Positions 7,080 through 15,025 of a DNA stretch of 36,415 nt are shown here, one piece after another (position 1 is the stretch's first letter; every line of letters begins with the position of its first letter). Location of the stretch: contig JAFRRK010000092.1 in assembly GCA_017428115.1 (NCBI GenBank), positions 1 to 36,415 of the forward strand. The letters are read 5' to 3'. The position numbers were made by a program, and so were the translations under genes. This stretch comes from Bacteroidales bacterium (GTDB lineage Bacteria > Bacteroidota > Bacteroidia > Bacteroidales > P3). The notes beneath the pieces were generated by a model. That model saw only the letters and a program-made list of their open reading frames with translations. It had not been told where the DNA came from and made no database searches.

Positions 7080-7419
7080 TTTGAATTAAGAATTAAGAAT
7101 TAAGAGTTTAGAGTTTAGAGTTTAGGGTTTAGGGTGGGGGGTGCCTATCTTAGAGGGTCTTCTATTTATCAAGAATTTGAGAATTAGAGAATTTGTGTAT
7201 TAAATATCTTGAATTTAGTAACGATTAAAAAAAAAGGTGTAACGATGGGGCTGACTAAGGTTCTGATTATTAAAACCGAGGCATCTTTAAACGCTAAACT
7301 TTAAACATTACTTAATAGGAGTGTAAGTCTTTGATTGCAGGCAATTAATAGAAGTCCTCTTTGGTGATAGATAGAGGTTGTCCCACGGGTGCTGGGTGAG
7401 GTGTAGGCACGGCGGAGGG
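7080..7419. other. Repeat-rich intergenic region upstream of transketolase N
   Basis: No gene seen. 7081-7135 is a short-period repeat of GAATTAA then GAGTTTA/GGGTTTA units. 7160-7358 holds copy B of the dispersed repeat. A second AAAC-rich short repeat lies at 7288-7310. Confidence 0.7.
7160..7358 (+). repeat. Dispersed intergenic repeat, copy B (plus orientation)
   Basis: The 36-bp block at 7160-7195 is the exact reverse complement of 4794-4829. After about 138 bp of unrelated A/T-rich sequence comes the core ATTGCAGGCAAT (7334-7345) followed by TAATAGAAGTCCT. Together with copy A it forms an inverted pair around vWA and transketolase N. Confidence 0.8.
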
Positions 7420-7836
7420 TTAGAGCTTGAAGATGTACTGGCGGCTGTTCTGGTCGTAGCAGATGAGCTCTTCGCCTTGGCGGGTGCAGGTGACGGAGAG
7501 GGCGTTCTCGTGCTCGTCGGTGACGCTGCCTTTGCCCTTGTTGCCCTTCATGGTGATGTGGCCCCATACGCGGCCGTTGGCGCCATGGCCGGAGATGTAG
7601 AGCACCTCCTCCTTGGCGGTCTCCTTCTTGACAGCCTGGCGGTGGGTGACGGGGACTGGGACGGGTTCTTCGGTGATGATTTCGGGTTCGGGTTCGGGCT
7701 CCGGTTCGGGCTCGGGTTCGATAATCACCGTGTCTAATACGGGTTCGTTGTCATTCTGCGACTGGTGGCATCCGACAAACAAGAGTGGCGTAACCGCCAT
7801 CGAAATGAGTAATAAACAACCTTTTTTGCTTAGCAT
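7420..7836 (-). CDS. Small lipoprotein with Pro-Glu repeat
   Basis: 138 residues. The lipoprotein signal peptide ends LLFVGC (Cys23). A (Glu-Pro)n stretch at about residues 40-52 is likely a rigid, charged spacer. The C-terminal domain (EVLYISGHGANGRVWGHITMKGNKGKGSVTDEHENALSVTCTRQGEELICYDQNSRQYIFKL) looks like a small beta sheet with two cysteines that could pair. I do not recognise a family with a known function. Its minus-strand promoter (7859-7866) lies back to back with that of yidC. It could be the first gene of the minus-strand run that includes transketolase N, though 340 bp of repeats intervene. Confidence 0.75.
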   Translation of the reverse strand: MLSKKGCLLLISMAVTPLLFVGCHQSQNDNEPVLDTVIIEPEPEPEPEPEPEIITEEPVPVPVTHRQAVKKETAKEEVLYISGHGANGRVWGHITMKGNKGKGSVTDEHENALSVTCTRQGEELICYDQNSRQYIFKL

Positions 7837-7858
7837 AACTATATAATATTTGAGACTA

Positions 7859-7866
7859 CAAAATTA
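7859..7866 (-). promoter_or_regulatory. Bacteroidetes -7 box (TAATTTTG) for the small lipoprotein
   Basis: On the minus strand the sequence reads TAATTTTG, matching TAnnTTTG, 22 bp upstream of the ATG at 7836. It is divergent from the yidC promoter. Confidence 0.55.
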
Positions 7867-7939
7867 CACAATTCTTTTCAATCAATCAGCGTTTTGCAGA
7901 AAAATATTTTTATTATTGTGCAGATTGAGAAAAATATTG

Positions 7940-7947
7940 TAAATTTG
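7940..7947 (+). promoter_or_regulatory. Bacteroidetes promoter for yidC (TAAATTTG)
   Basis: The -7 box TAAATTTG at 7940-7947 and a TTG -33 element at 7916-7918 are separated by 21 nt, matching Bacteroidetes sigma spacing. The leader to the yidC ATG is about 50 nt. Confidence 0.75.
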
Positions 7948-8001
7948 CAAATTCCCGTAGTGTGTGGGAGTATGGTTTATTTTGCAGAATTATAATTAGA
8001 T

Positions 8002-9999
8002 ATGAACAAACAGTCGATAATAGGTATAGTCCTAATTTTTGCAATTTTTGTTGGCTACATGTGGTGGATAGCTCCCAGCCAGGAAGAGATATCCGAGCGT
8101 CAGCGGGTGAACGACTCCATCAAGGCGGCATATATGGATAGTGTGGCGTATGCCGACAGTGTGTCGGCGGTGAAGGCACATCTGGACAGCCTGGCGATGC
8201 AGGGCGACAGCAGCGCACGCCGCCAGCTGCAGATGACGGAGCGTGGCGACATGGGTGTGTTCAACGCCAGCGCCTATGGCGACACGGTGAATGTGAAGGT
8301 GAAGAACGAGCTGATGGAAATCAACTTCACCAACATGGGTGCACAGGTGCAGGAGGTGGTGCTGAGCCGGTATACCACCTACGACAGTATGCCGCTGCAG
8401 CTGATCACTCCGGCCAGAGACAATATGAACCTCATTTTCTCGACCGAGGACACGAGGGTGATCAACACGAAGGACTTGGTGTTTACCCCGTATCGCGTAG
8501 TTGGCGACAGGCTGCTGCCTATTGCTGCCGACAGCCTGTTTGAGGTGGCATCGAACGAGTCGATAGAGCTGGCGTTCCGTGCCTATGTGGGCGACAGCAA
8601 CGGAGTGAGCGAGGATAAATATGTCGAATTCCGCTATACGGTGGTGGGCGATGAATATGATGTGCCGTTTGATATCAATTTCCACGGGCTGAAGGATGTG
8701 GTGCGCGCCACGGACTATATGGACTTTGAGTGGCACAACAAGATGAACCGCCAGGAGAAGGTGGATGCCAGCAGCCGTGGCAGCCGTAACAGGAATAAAG
8801 ACCCCGAGAAATTCTATTCGAGCATCTATTTCAAGGCCGCCAAGGACGATGTGGACGAGGTGGGCCGCGGACGTGACGGTGATAAGAATGTGAAGACCTC
8901 GGTGGAGTGGGTGGCGTTCAAGCAGCAGTTTTTCTGTGCCATACTGGTGGCGGACAGCACCTTTGAGAACGCCTACATGTCGCAGGTGACCGACAAGAGC
9001 AACGAGGCGGCCAACTATCTGTGCGACATGAGCAGCACGATAGGGCTGGCTTATGACAACGAGAAGGACTGCTCGATGGGGATGAAATTCTATTTCGGAC
9101 CCACAAAGTATAAAGACTTGAGGGCCATGCACCGTGGCTTTGAGAAGATGCTGCCGTTGGGATGGTGGGTGTTCTCGAAGTTTGTGAGCCGCTATCTGAT
9201 CATACCGGTGTTTAACTTCTTGGAGACCTTCAACTGGAATTACGGTATCATCATTATCGTATTCACCATCTTGTTGCGCCTGGTGCTGTTCCCGCTGACC
9301 TTCAAGTCGTATCAAGGTTCGGCCATCATGCGTATTCTGAAGCCGGAGATGGAGGCGTTGAACAAGAAGTATCCCAACCCCGACCAGGCTATGGCGAAAC
9401 AGCAGGAGATGAGCCGGCTGCAGAAGAAGGCGGGCTACAGCCCGATGGCGGGCTGCCTGCCGGTGCTGTTGCAGATGCCGATACTGACGGCCATGTTTAT
9501 GTTCTACCCCGTGGCCATAGAGTTGAGGCAGAAGCCGTTCTTGTGGTGCGACGACCTGTCGACATACGACAGCATATTGGACTTAGGATTTAACATACCG
9601 CTGTATGGCGACCACGTGTCGCTGTTCTGCCTGCTGATGTTTGGGATGCAGTTCTTCTACACCTGGTACACCATGCGCGGGCAGCAGATGAACGCCGGCA
9701 TGCCGGGGATGAAGTTTATGATGTATTTCATGCCCTTTATGATGCTGTTTATGTTCAACAGCATGGCGGCGGGATTGAACCTGTATTATTTCTGCTCGTT
9801 GAGCATCACTATGTTGCAGATGGTGCTGATACGCAAGTTTACCAGTGAGAAGAAAGTGCGTGCCCGCATGGCTGCCTACGATGAGAAGCACAAGGGCAAG
9901 CCACAGAAGAAGAGCAACTTCCAAAAGCGGCTGGAAGAGATGCAGCGCATGACCGAAGAGATGCAGAAACAGCAGCGTCAGCAACAGAATAGAAGATAG
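8002..9999 (+). CDS. yidC: Membrane protein insertase YidC
   Basis: 665 residues, the usual length for Bacteroidetes YidC. One N-terminal transmembrane segment (about 5-22) is followed by a large periplasmic beta domain (about 60-370). The conserved insertase core follows from about residue 385 with five membrane segments: GWWVFSKFVSRYLIIPVFNFL, YGIIIIVFTILLRLVLFPLTF carrying the functional Arg of the hydrophilic groove, then the cytoplasmic hairpin rich in charged residues and SPMAGCLPVLLQMPI. The C-terminus is basic and Gln-rich (QKQQRQQQNRR), typical for contact with ribosomes. It inserts inner-membrane proteins alone or with SecYEG. The NhaD gene follows after 21 bp. Upstream I see no pyrG, which I remember as the usual neighbour in this phylum. 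Confidence 0.97.
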   Translation: MNKQSIIGIVLIFAIFVGYMWWIAPSQEEISERQRVNDSIKAAYMDSVAYADSVSAVKAHLDSLAMQGDSSARRQLQMTERGDMGVFNASAYGDTVNVKVKNELMEINFTNMGAQVQEVVLSRYTTYDSMPLQLITPARDNMNLIFSTEDTRVINTKDLVFTPYRVVGDRLLPIAADSLFEVASNESIELAFRAYVGDSNGVSEDKYVEFRYTVVGDEYDVPFDINFHGLKDVVRATDYMDFEWHNKMNRQEKVDASSRGSRNRNKDPEKFYSSIYFKAAKDDVDEVGRGRDGDKNVKTSVEWVAFKQQFFCAILVADSTFENAYMSQVTDKSNEAANYLCDMSSTIGLAYDNEKDCSMGMKFYFGPTKYKDLRAMHRGFEKMLPLGWWVFSKFVSRYLIIPVFNFLETFNWNYGIIIIVFTILLRLVLFPLTFKSYQGSAIMRILKPEMEALNKKYPNPDQAMAKQQEMSRLQKKAGYSPMAGCLPVLLQMPILTAMFMFYPVAIELRQKPFLWCDDLSTYDSILDLGFNIPLYGDHVSLFCLLMFGMQFFYTWYTMRGQQMNAGMPGMKFMMYFMPFMMLFMFNSMAAGLNLYYFCSLSITMLQMVLIRKFTSEKKVRARMAAYDEKHKGKPQKKSNFQKRLEEMQRMTEEMQKQQRQQQNRR

Positions 10000-10020
10000 C
10001 AATCAAAAAATCAATACGTC

Positions 10021-11391
10021 ATGGTAATAGCATTAATTACAATCTTCATTATTGGGTATACCTGCATAGCGCTGGAGCACCCGTTGAAAGTGAATAAGAC
10101 AGCGACAGCCTTGCTGTTGGGTACCGTTATCTGGGCGGTGTTCTCGTTCTGCAATATGCTGGCGCGTCCGGACCTGGACATTGAGCAATGGCGTGCTTTT
10201 ATGTCGAGTAATCTGGTAGAGAACCTCGGCGAGACGGCCGAGATAGTGTTCTTTCTGCTAGGAGCTATGACGATAGTCACCTTGGTGGAAGACTATCAGG
10301 GTTTTCGCATCATCACCGACAGAATCACTACCACGAATAAGCGTAAGCTGCTGTGGGAGATTAGCATCCTCACCTTCTTCCTTTCGGCCCTGCTGGACAA
10401 TATGACCACGGCCATCGTGATGTGTGCCCTGCTGGGCAAACTGATAGCCGACAAGAAGGAGCGGTGGCTGTTTGCCGGCATGGTGATACTGGCGGCCAAC
10501 GCGGGAGGCGCATGGAGCCCGATAGGTGACGTGACCACCATCATGCTGTGGATAGGAGGACAGGTGACGACACTCAACATCATGGTGAAGACGTTGATGG
10601 CCTCGCTGGTGTGTATGGTGGTGCCGGTGATGATAGTGGGTGCCAAACTGAAGGGCGATATAGAGCGTCCCGACACAGACGACGGCGGAGTAGAGGTGCC
10701 GCAGCGTTTACGCGTATTGATACTGGTGATGGGCATCAGCGCACTGGTGTTTGTCCCCATCTTTAAGACCATCACGCACCTGCCGCCCTATCTGGGCATG
10801 CTGTTCGGCCTGGGCGTGCTGTGGGTGACCACCGAGATTATCAGCCATAAATACTCGAAAGAGGGCCACAAGCTGCCGACAGCCGTGAGCACGTTGGAGC
10901 ATATAGATGTGCCCACTATCCTCTTCTTCCTGGGCATACTGATGGCAGTGGCCTGCCTGAAGGTGGCCGGCATCTTGGGCGACCTGGCAGGCGGACTGAA
11001 CGACGCCTTCTTGAATATACAACTGGGTAGCGAGCCTGTGGGATTCTTCCTTATCGACTTGATAATCGGAGTGCTGTCGTCGGTGGTGGACAATGTGCCG
11101 CTGGTGGCGGCGGTGATGGGCATGTACCCGCTTGGCGACGGGGCTTTGTTTGCGGTGAACCATCCATTCTGGGAGTTTCTGGCCTACTGTGCCGGCACGG
11201 GTGGCAGCCTGTTGATTATCGGCTCGGCCGCAGGTGTGGCAGTGATGGGCATGGAGAAGATAGACTTTATCTGGTATCTGAAGAATATCACCCTGAAGGC
11301 CTTGGTGGGCTATCTGGCGGGTGCGATAGTGTTTATTCTAATGGACGTTACCCTCTTTGAGAAAATAGAATGGCTTCGAGACTTGGCATAG
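10021..11391 (+). CDS. nhaD: NhaD-type sodium/proton antiporter
   Basis: 456 residues, almost entirely membrane-spanning (about 11-13 helices). Family landmarks are ALEHPLKVNKTATALL at the N-terminus, LLDNMTTAIVMCALL in the middle, NAGGAWSPIGDVTTIMLWIGGQ in the ion-transport core, and SSVVDNVPLVAAVMGMY followed by GTGGSLLIIGSAAGVAVMG in the second inverted repeat. Members exchange Na+ (or Li+) for protons across the inner membrane and help with pH and sodium tolerance. It lies 21 bp after yidC and its last 22 bp overlap the next gene in another frame, so the three genes are probably one transcript. Confidence 0.93.
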   Translation: MVIALITIFIIGYTCIALEHPLKVNKTATALLLGTVIWAVFSFCNMLARPDLDIEQWRAFMSSNLVENLGETAEIVFFLLGAMTIVTLVEDYQGFRIITDRITTTNKRKLLWEISILTFFLSALLDNMTTAIVMCALLGKLIADKKERWLFAGMVILAANAGGAWSPIGDVTTIMLWIGGQVTTLNIMVKTLMASLVCMVVPVMIVGAKLKGDIERPDTDDGGVEVPQRLRVLILVMGISALVFVPIFKTITHLPPYLGMLFGLGVLWVTTEIISHKYSKEGHKLPTAVSTLEHIDVPTILFFLGILMAVACLKVAGILGDLAGGLNDAFLNIQLGSEPVGFFLIDLIIGVLSSVVDNVPLVAAVMGMYPLGDGALFAVNHPFWEFLAYCAGTGGSLLIIGSAAGVAVMGMEKIDFIWYLKNITLKALVGYLAGAIVFILMDVTLFEKIEWLRDLA

Positions 11392-12689
11392 CCTATCAGG
11401 AATGGCGCGAACGCTCGGTAGGGCGTAAGATATGGAACATCATTGTGTGGCTGTTTGCCCTTGCGGGCTTCGGTGTGATAGGTGCGTGGGCATTCTATCA
11501 GCTGGGATTTACCAACGACCGGGGTACGCAGGATAAGAACTACCGCTATATGCTCTCGGTCGACGAGATGAAGTCGTTGCAAGATTCGACACTCACCGAG
11601 CAGCAGGTGCAGCAACGGTGGATGCGCCAGTATGTGAAGCTGGCGGTGTTCTCGAAGTTCTACCCCACTAATGCCCAGTTGATAACACAGGCGGCACAGT
11701 TTGGCCACGACCCGATGCATGTGGACCGTATGTTGGCAGCCTGCAGCATGTATATCGACGACATGTCAGAGTATAACGAGCTGCTGCGCAAGGTGGAGGC
11801 TGTGCTAGATGGGCAGCCGCAGCAAGAGGCGGGTACGGTGATACCGTGGATGGCAGACATCGAGTGGCAGGCACTGCGCGAGGCCATTGTGCGCGATAAG
11901 GCATTGATTATTGAGGCGGGCAGGCTCACAGGCGTGGAACCACGACTGATAGTGGGCTGCCTGATAGGGGAGCAGATACGCCTCTTCAACTCGAACCGCG
12001 AGCAGCTGAAGAAGTTCTTGGGTCCGGTGAAGGTGTTGAATGTGCAGTCGCAGTTCTCCTACGGAGTGAACGGCATTAAGCTGTCGACCGCCAAGGCGAT
12101 AGAGGAGCATCTGAAAGACCCCAGCTCGGAATACTATATGGGCAAACGCTATGAGCATCTGTTGGACTACACCGTGGAGGGACAGGCACAGGACGACGAA
12201 CGTTACAACCGGCTAGTGGACTACAGGAACCACTTATACTCGTATCTCTATACCGCCTGTATACTGCATCAGACCATGCTGCAGTGGCGTAGGGCGGGAT
12301 ATGACATCAGCAACCGTCCCGACATCCTGTTCACCTTGTTTAACGTGGGCTTCGCCCAGTCGGTGCCTAAGCCCGACCCAGTATGTGGCGGCAGCCATAT
12401 CAAGGTGCGCGACAGGGTGTACACCTTCGGAGCGATAGGGTTCGACTTCTACTATTCGGGAGAGCTGGCTGAGGATTTCCCATTCTGGCGAGAGCACTTC
12501 ATCCCCGGCGACCGTGAGCTGACGGACGAGGAGATAGACTATATACAGGGCAGTGTGAGCAACTGCAAGCGCCCTCCACGCGGTTGGGAATACCGTAAGG
12601 TGGACAGCTTGCAGGCCGCAGCAACGCCTACCGTCACCTATGTGGCAGAAGAAGAGGATGAGTATGCCGGCACCTATGCCAACGAATAG
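11370..12689 (+). CDS. Membrane-anchored lysozyme-like protein (putative)
   Basis: 439 residues. A short basic cytoplasmic start is followed by one transmembrane helix (about 23-43), and the rest should be periplasmic. The middle holds a segment reminiscent of lytic transglycosylases: GVEPRLIVGCLIGEQIRLF with Glu201 as candidate acid, then QFSYGVNGIKLSTAKAIEEHL at about 228-248, which parallels the 'S-x-G-x-x-Q-[IV]-x-P-x-[TS]' motif. A later segment, LFNVGFAQSVPKPDPVCGGSHIKV, is also in the position of a helical domain. The assignment to a peptidoglycan-cleaving fold is my inference. The start codon lies 22 nt inside nhaD, implying coupled translation. No terminator is evident; the tandem repeat region follows. 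Confidence 0.65.
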   Translation: MASRLGIAYQEWRERSVGRKIWNIIVWLFALAGFGVIGAWAFYQLGFTNDRGTQDKNYRYMLSVDEMKSLQDSTLTEQQVQQRWMRQYVKLAVFSKFYPTNAQLITQAAQFGHDPMHVDRMLAACSMYIDDMSEYNELLRKVEAVLDGQPQQEAGTVIPWMADIEWQALREAIVRDKALIIEAGRLTGVEPRLIVGCLIGEQIRLFNSNREQLKKFLGPVKVLNVQSQFSYGVNGIKLSTAKAIEEHLKDPSSEYYMGKRYEHLLDYTVEGQAQDDERYNRLVDYRNHLYSYLYTACILHQTMLQWRRAGYDISNRPDILFTLFNVGFAQSVPKPDPVCGGSHIKVRDRVYTFGAIGFDFYYSGELAEDFPFWREHFIPGDRELTDEEIDYIQGSVSNCKRPPRGWEYRKVDSLQAAATPTVTYVAEEEDEYAGTYANE

Positions 12690-12753
12690 GGCAAGAGCGT
12701 ACACTTGTTGGGGCATCTATCTGTCAGGGATTTGAGCATGAAGAGGACTTCTA

Positions 12754-13109
12754 TAAATCACCTCGAAGAGGTGTGACTATCAATAACACCGTACAAGCCG
12801 CAAGGCGCAGTGCGGTGACGGTCAAAAAGGAACAAGACAGCGTCCCGAAGGGACGCGACATGGATACAGAAATAAAGGGATTTTAATTTATCAAGAATTA
12901 GAGAATTAACCATTTTGAATTAGAAAAAATCTAAATCACCTCGAAGAGGTGTGACTATTAATAACACCGTACAAGCCGCAAGCCGCAAGGCGCAGTGCGG
13001 TGACGGTCAAAAAGGAACAAGACAGCGTCCCGAAAGGACGCGACATGGATACAGAAATAAAGGGATTTTTATTTATCAAGAATTAGAGAATTAGAGAATT
13101 AACCATTTG
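12754..13109 (+). repeat. Tandem pair of ~178-bp structured repeat units
   Basis: Unit 1 starts at 12754 and unit 2 at 12932; they are nearly identical over their length. Unit 2 differs by a 7-bp duplication (GCCGCAA), an 8-bp duplication (GAGAATTA) and a few substitutions. Each unit contains CACCTC-GAA-GAGGTG (12759-12773 in unit 1) and a long imperfect stem between ACCGT and ACGGT enclosing CCGCA/TGCGG. Unit 1 also has GCGTCCC-GAA-GGGACGC (12840-12856), which in unit 2 has lost its top pair. Each ends with the ATTTATCAAGAATT block shared with the dispersed repeat. No protein-coding gene is supported in 12690-13244. Confidence 0.9.
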
Positions 13110-13160
13110 GGATTAAATAAGGATTTAAGGCTTTAATTGCAGACAATTAATAGAAGTCCT
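13071..13160 (+). repeat. Dispersed intergenic repeat, copy C
   Basis: It begins with the ATTTATCAAGAATT block (end of repeat unit 2) and continues to the palindrome-like core AATTGCAGACAATT (13135-13148), one mismatch from copy A, and TAATAGAAGTCCT. It lies upstream of the acyltransferase gene. Confidence 0.8.
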
Positions 13161-13244
13161 AATAACTAGAATTGAGTTTGTGAAGAATTTGTAAGCTAAA
13201 TATATAGAAGTTTTTATAATTAAATAAGTGTCTGCCAGATTGAT

Positions 13245-14243
13245 ATGCCAAAGACAGCTAGAAACTATACGATAGACTTGTTGCGCATCATTGCCTGCTT
13301 TGCGGTGGTGATGGCGCATGTGATAGGGGTGCCTATCATGAGCCAGAAGGCCCTGCCGGGCACGTTTGACTACAACCTGTGCCTATTCCTGATAGGGGTG
13401 AGGCGTTGGGGAGTGCCTATATTTTTGATGATAACAGGCTTCTTTATGCTGGACCCGGCGAAAGAGTCGACCTTGAAGAAACTTTATTCAAAGAACATCT
13501 TGCGTATATTGACGGCATTGATATTCTGGTCGGGGGTGTATGCCCTGGTGCTGCACAAGCCTTTCTACCCCCTAGGGTCGCAGGAGACCCATTTCTGGTA
13601 TCTGGGAGTGATAATAGGTGTGTATGTGGCGGTGCCAGTGCTGAGGCTTATCACGGCAAATGCCAGACTGCTCCGTTATTTCATTATCGCATGGCTGTGC
13701 GTGATGACATACAGCTTTGTGGGCAGATTTGTAACACTGCCGTTCGACATGCAAGATGTGATATTCGTGAAATTCTCGGGCTATTGCGTACTGGGTTATT
13801 ATATCAAATACTTGTCGACAAGAACGGCGTCAGATTGTCCCAATATAGTCGGTATACGTCGTGCAATCTATTGGATAGGGCTGTTGGGACTGTTGGTGAC
13901 AGCGGTAGGCTGTGTGATATCGCAGAACGACGAGTGCGCATTACTATGCTATGAGTCGCCCAACATGATATGCTGCAGTGCGGCAATACTGCTCTATGGG
14001 GCCTGCCATCCGTTGCGGCTGTCGGAAAGGGCATCGGCGCTGATACTTAACTGTTCGGAATGCACCTTCGGTATCTATCTAGTGCATGTGCTCATACTGA
14101 TAGAGATATACAACCGCTTGGGAAGATTCGTACCACAGACGGTGCCACACATGGTGCTGGCCATCCTGATAGCATTCTTTGTGGGGTATGGGGTGACCTA
14201 TTTGTTGAAGAAGATACCCGTGGTGAATAAGTATATAGTCTAA
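13245..14243 (+). CDS. Acyltransferase 3 family membrane protein
   Basis: 332 residues with about ten transmembrane helices. The N-terminus TIDLLRIIACFAVVMAHV contains the family's R-x10-H motif (Arg14, His25). It continues with RRWGVPIFLMITGFFML and a C-terminal GIYLVHVLIL segment, all typical of acyltransferase 3 (OatA/WecH/NodX-like) proteins. These transfer acetyl or other acyl groups onto sugars of surface polysaccharide, peptidoglycan or secondary metabolites at the inner membrane; the acceptor here is unknown. There is no SGNH extension. It is a single gene with A/T-rich DNA and repeats upstream; it is not next to glycosyltransferases, so no polysaccharide locus can be inferred. Confidence 0.9.
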   Translation: MPKTARNYTIDLLRIIACFAVVMAHVIGVPIMSQKALPGTFDYNLCLFLIGVRRWGVPIFLMITGFFMLDPAKESTLKKLYSKNILRILTALIFWSGVYALVLHKPFYPLGSQETHFWYLGVIIGVYVAVPVLRLITANARLLRYFIIAWLCVMTYSFVGRFVTLPFDMQDVIFVKFSGYCVLGYYIKYLSTRTASDCPNIVGIRRAIYWIGLLGLLVTAVGCVISQNDECALLCYESPNMICCSAAILLYGACHPLRLSERASALILNCSECTFGIYLVHVLILIEIYNRLGRFVPQTVPHMVLAILIAFFVGYGVTYLLKKIPVVNKYIV

Positions 14244-14401
14244 AGAGAGCGTGACAAAAAAGAGCGATTTTTGCTCAAAAAAGCTGTTGATAGGAGAAAA
14301 AAAAGACGATATAATGCCATTAGATGAATTTTTCTGCAAGATACAATTGTTTGATAATTAAGTGAGTAAAATATTTATTGATATTTTTTTTGAGAAAAAC
14401 C

Positions 14402-14431
14402 TTGGTAATTGAAAAAAAAGTAGTATTTTTG
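14402..14431 (+). promoter_or_regulatory. Promoter of rpmG (TTG ... TATTTTTG)
   Basis: TTG at 14402-14404 and TATTTTTG at 14424-14431 are 19 nt apart, the expected Bacteroidetes arrangement. The leader to rpmG is about 95 nt. Confidence 0.7.
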
Positions 14432-14531
14432 CAATCGCTTTTGAGGAACGAAATGTGGATTGTTGATGCTCTTTCCCGTTGCCGTTAAGAAAGCGGAAAC
14501 TTAGTACAAAGACAGAAAGTATTAAAGAAAA

Positions 14532-14720
14532 ATGGCAAAGAAGAATAAAGACGCTAGAGTGCAGGTGATCCTCGAGTGCACCGAGCAGAAAAATAGTGGT
14601 GTTCCTGGCATGAGCCGCTATGTCACCACCAAAAATAAAAAGAATACTCCCGAGCGTTTGGAGCTCAAGAAGTACAACCCGTACTTGAAGAAGATGACCG
14701 TACATAAAGAAATCAAATAG
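14532..14720 (+). CDS. rpmG: 50S ribosomal protein L33
   Basis: 62 residues, the Bacteroidetes form. [34 protein letters not shown] and the basic end MTVHKEIK are diagnostic for L33, a small protein of the large ribosomal subunit near the E site. The zinc-binding CxxC pairs of some L33 proteins are absent, so this is the zinc-independent type. It is followed 18 bp later by the DUF4295 gene. In many Bacteroidetes rpmB (L28) precedes it; here an acyltransferase and a promoter lie upstream instead. Confidence 0.95.
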   Translation: MAKKNKDARVQVILECTEQKNSGVPGMSRYVTTKNKKNTPERLELKKYNPYLKKMTVHKEIK

Positions 14721-14738
14721 TAAAGGAGAAATAGACCT

Positions 14739-14894
14739 ATGGCAAAGAAAGTTGTTGCAACCCTGAAGACCGCTACTGGTAAGAGCTACGCCAAAGTCAT
14801 CCGTATGGTTCGCTCTCCCAAAACTAACTCTTATACCTTCCAAGAGGACATAGTTCTTTCTGACCAAGTGCAGGAATTCCTCAAGAAGAAATAA
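14739..14894 (+). CDS. DUF4295 family small basic protein
   Basis: 51 residues (MAKKVVATLKTATGKSYAKV..., ending VQEFLKKK), strongly basic, with the short beta pattern of DUF4295. This Bacteroidetes-specific family is nearly always encoded just after rpmG and has been thought to be ribosome-associated; its exact role is not known to me. An AAGGAGA sequence precedes the ATG, an unusually clear Shine-Dalgarno for this phylum. A strong terminator follows, so rpmG and this gene form a two-gene unit. Confidence 0.9.
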   Translation: MAKKVVATLKTATGKSYAKVIRMVRSPKTNSYTFQEDIVLSDQVQEFLKKK

Positions 14895-14945
14895 CCTAAA
14901 TTAGAGCACAGTAATAATATTTTTTTTCATACGCTTTTGTTTTAC

Positions 14946-14973
14946 CCTCCGTTGTGAAACGGAGGTTTTTTTT
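14946..14973 (+). terminator. Intrinsic terminator of rpmG-DUF4295
   Basis: A perfect 8-bp stem pairs CCTCCGTT (14946-14953) with AACGGAGG (14958-14965). The loop is 4 nt and eight T residues follow (14966-14973). Confidence 0.92.
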
Positions 14974-14992
14974 ATGTATGGGAAAAAAGTTG

Positions 14993-15000
14993 TATCTTTG
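14993..15000 (+). promoter_or_regulatory. Bacteroidetes -7 box (TATCTTTG) for the type IX cargo gene
   Basis: It matches TAnnTTTG exactly, 25 bp before the ATG at 15026. A 16-bp perfect palindrome starts 2 bp downstream and covers the likely transcription start. Confidence 0.75.
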
Positions 15001-15001
15001 C

Positions 15002-15017
15002 AGCGTCAATTGACGCT
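15002..15017. promoter_or_regulatory. Perfect 16-bp palindrome at the transcription start
   Basis: AGCGTCAATTGACGCT is its own reverse complement. Lying between the -7 box and the start codon, it could be an operator for a dimeric regulator or a short hairpin at the 5' end of the mRNA. Confidence 0.55.
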
Positions 15018-15025
15018 ATATTACG

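Noticed and set aside
8032..9315. Minus-strand frame of 427 codons
   Set aside because: Antisense to yidC; His/Val-rich shadow with no family features.
12754..13109. CRISPR or duplicated coding gene
   Set aside because: Only two units without spacers; the frame open in unit 1 is broken by a 7-bp change in unit 2.
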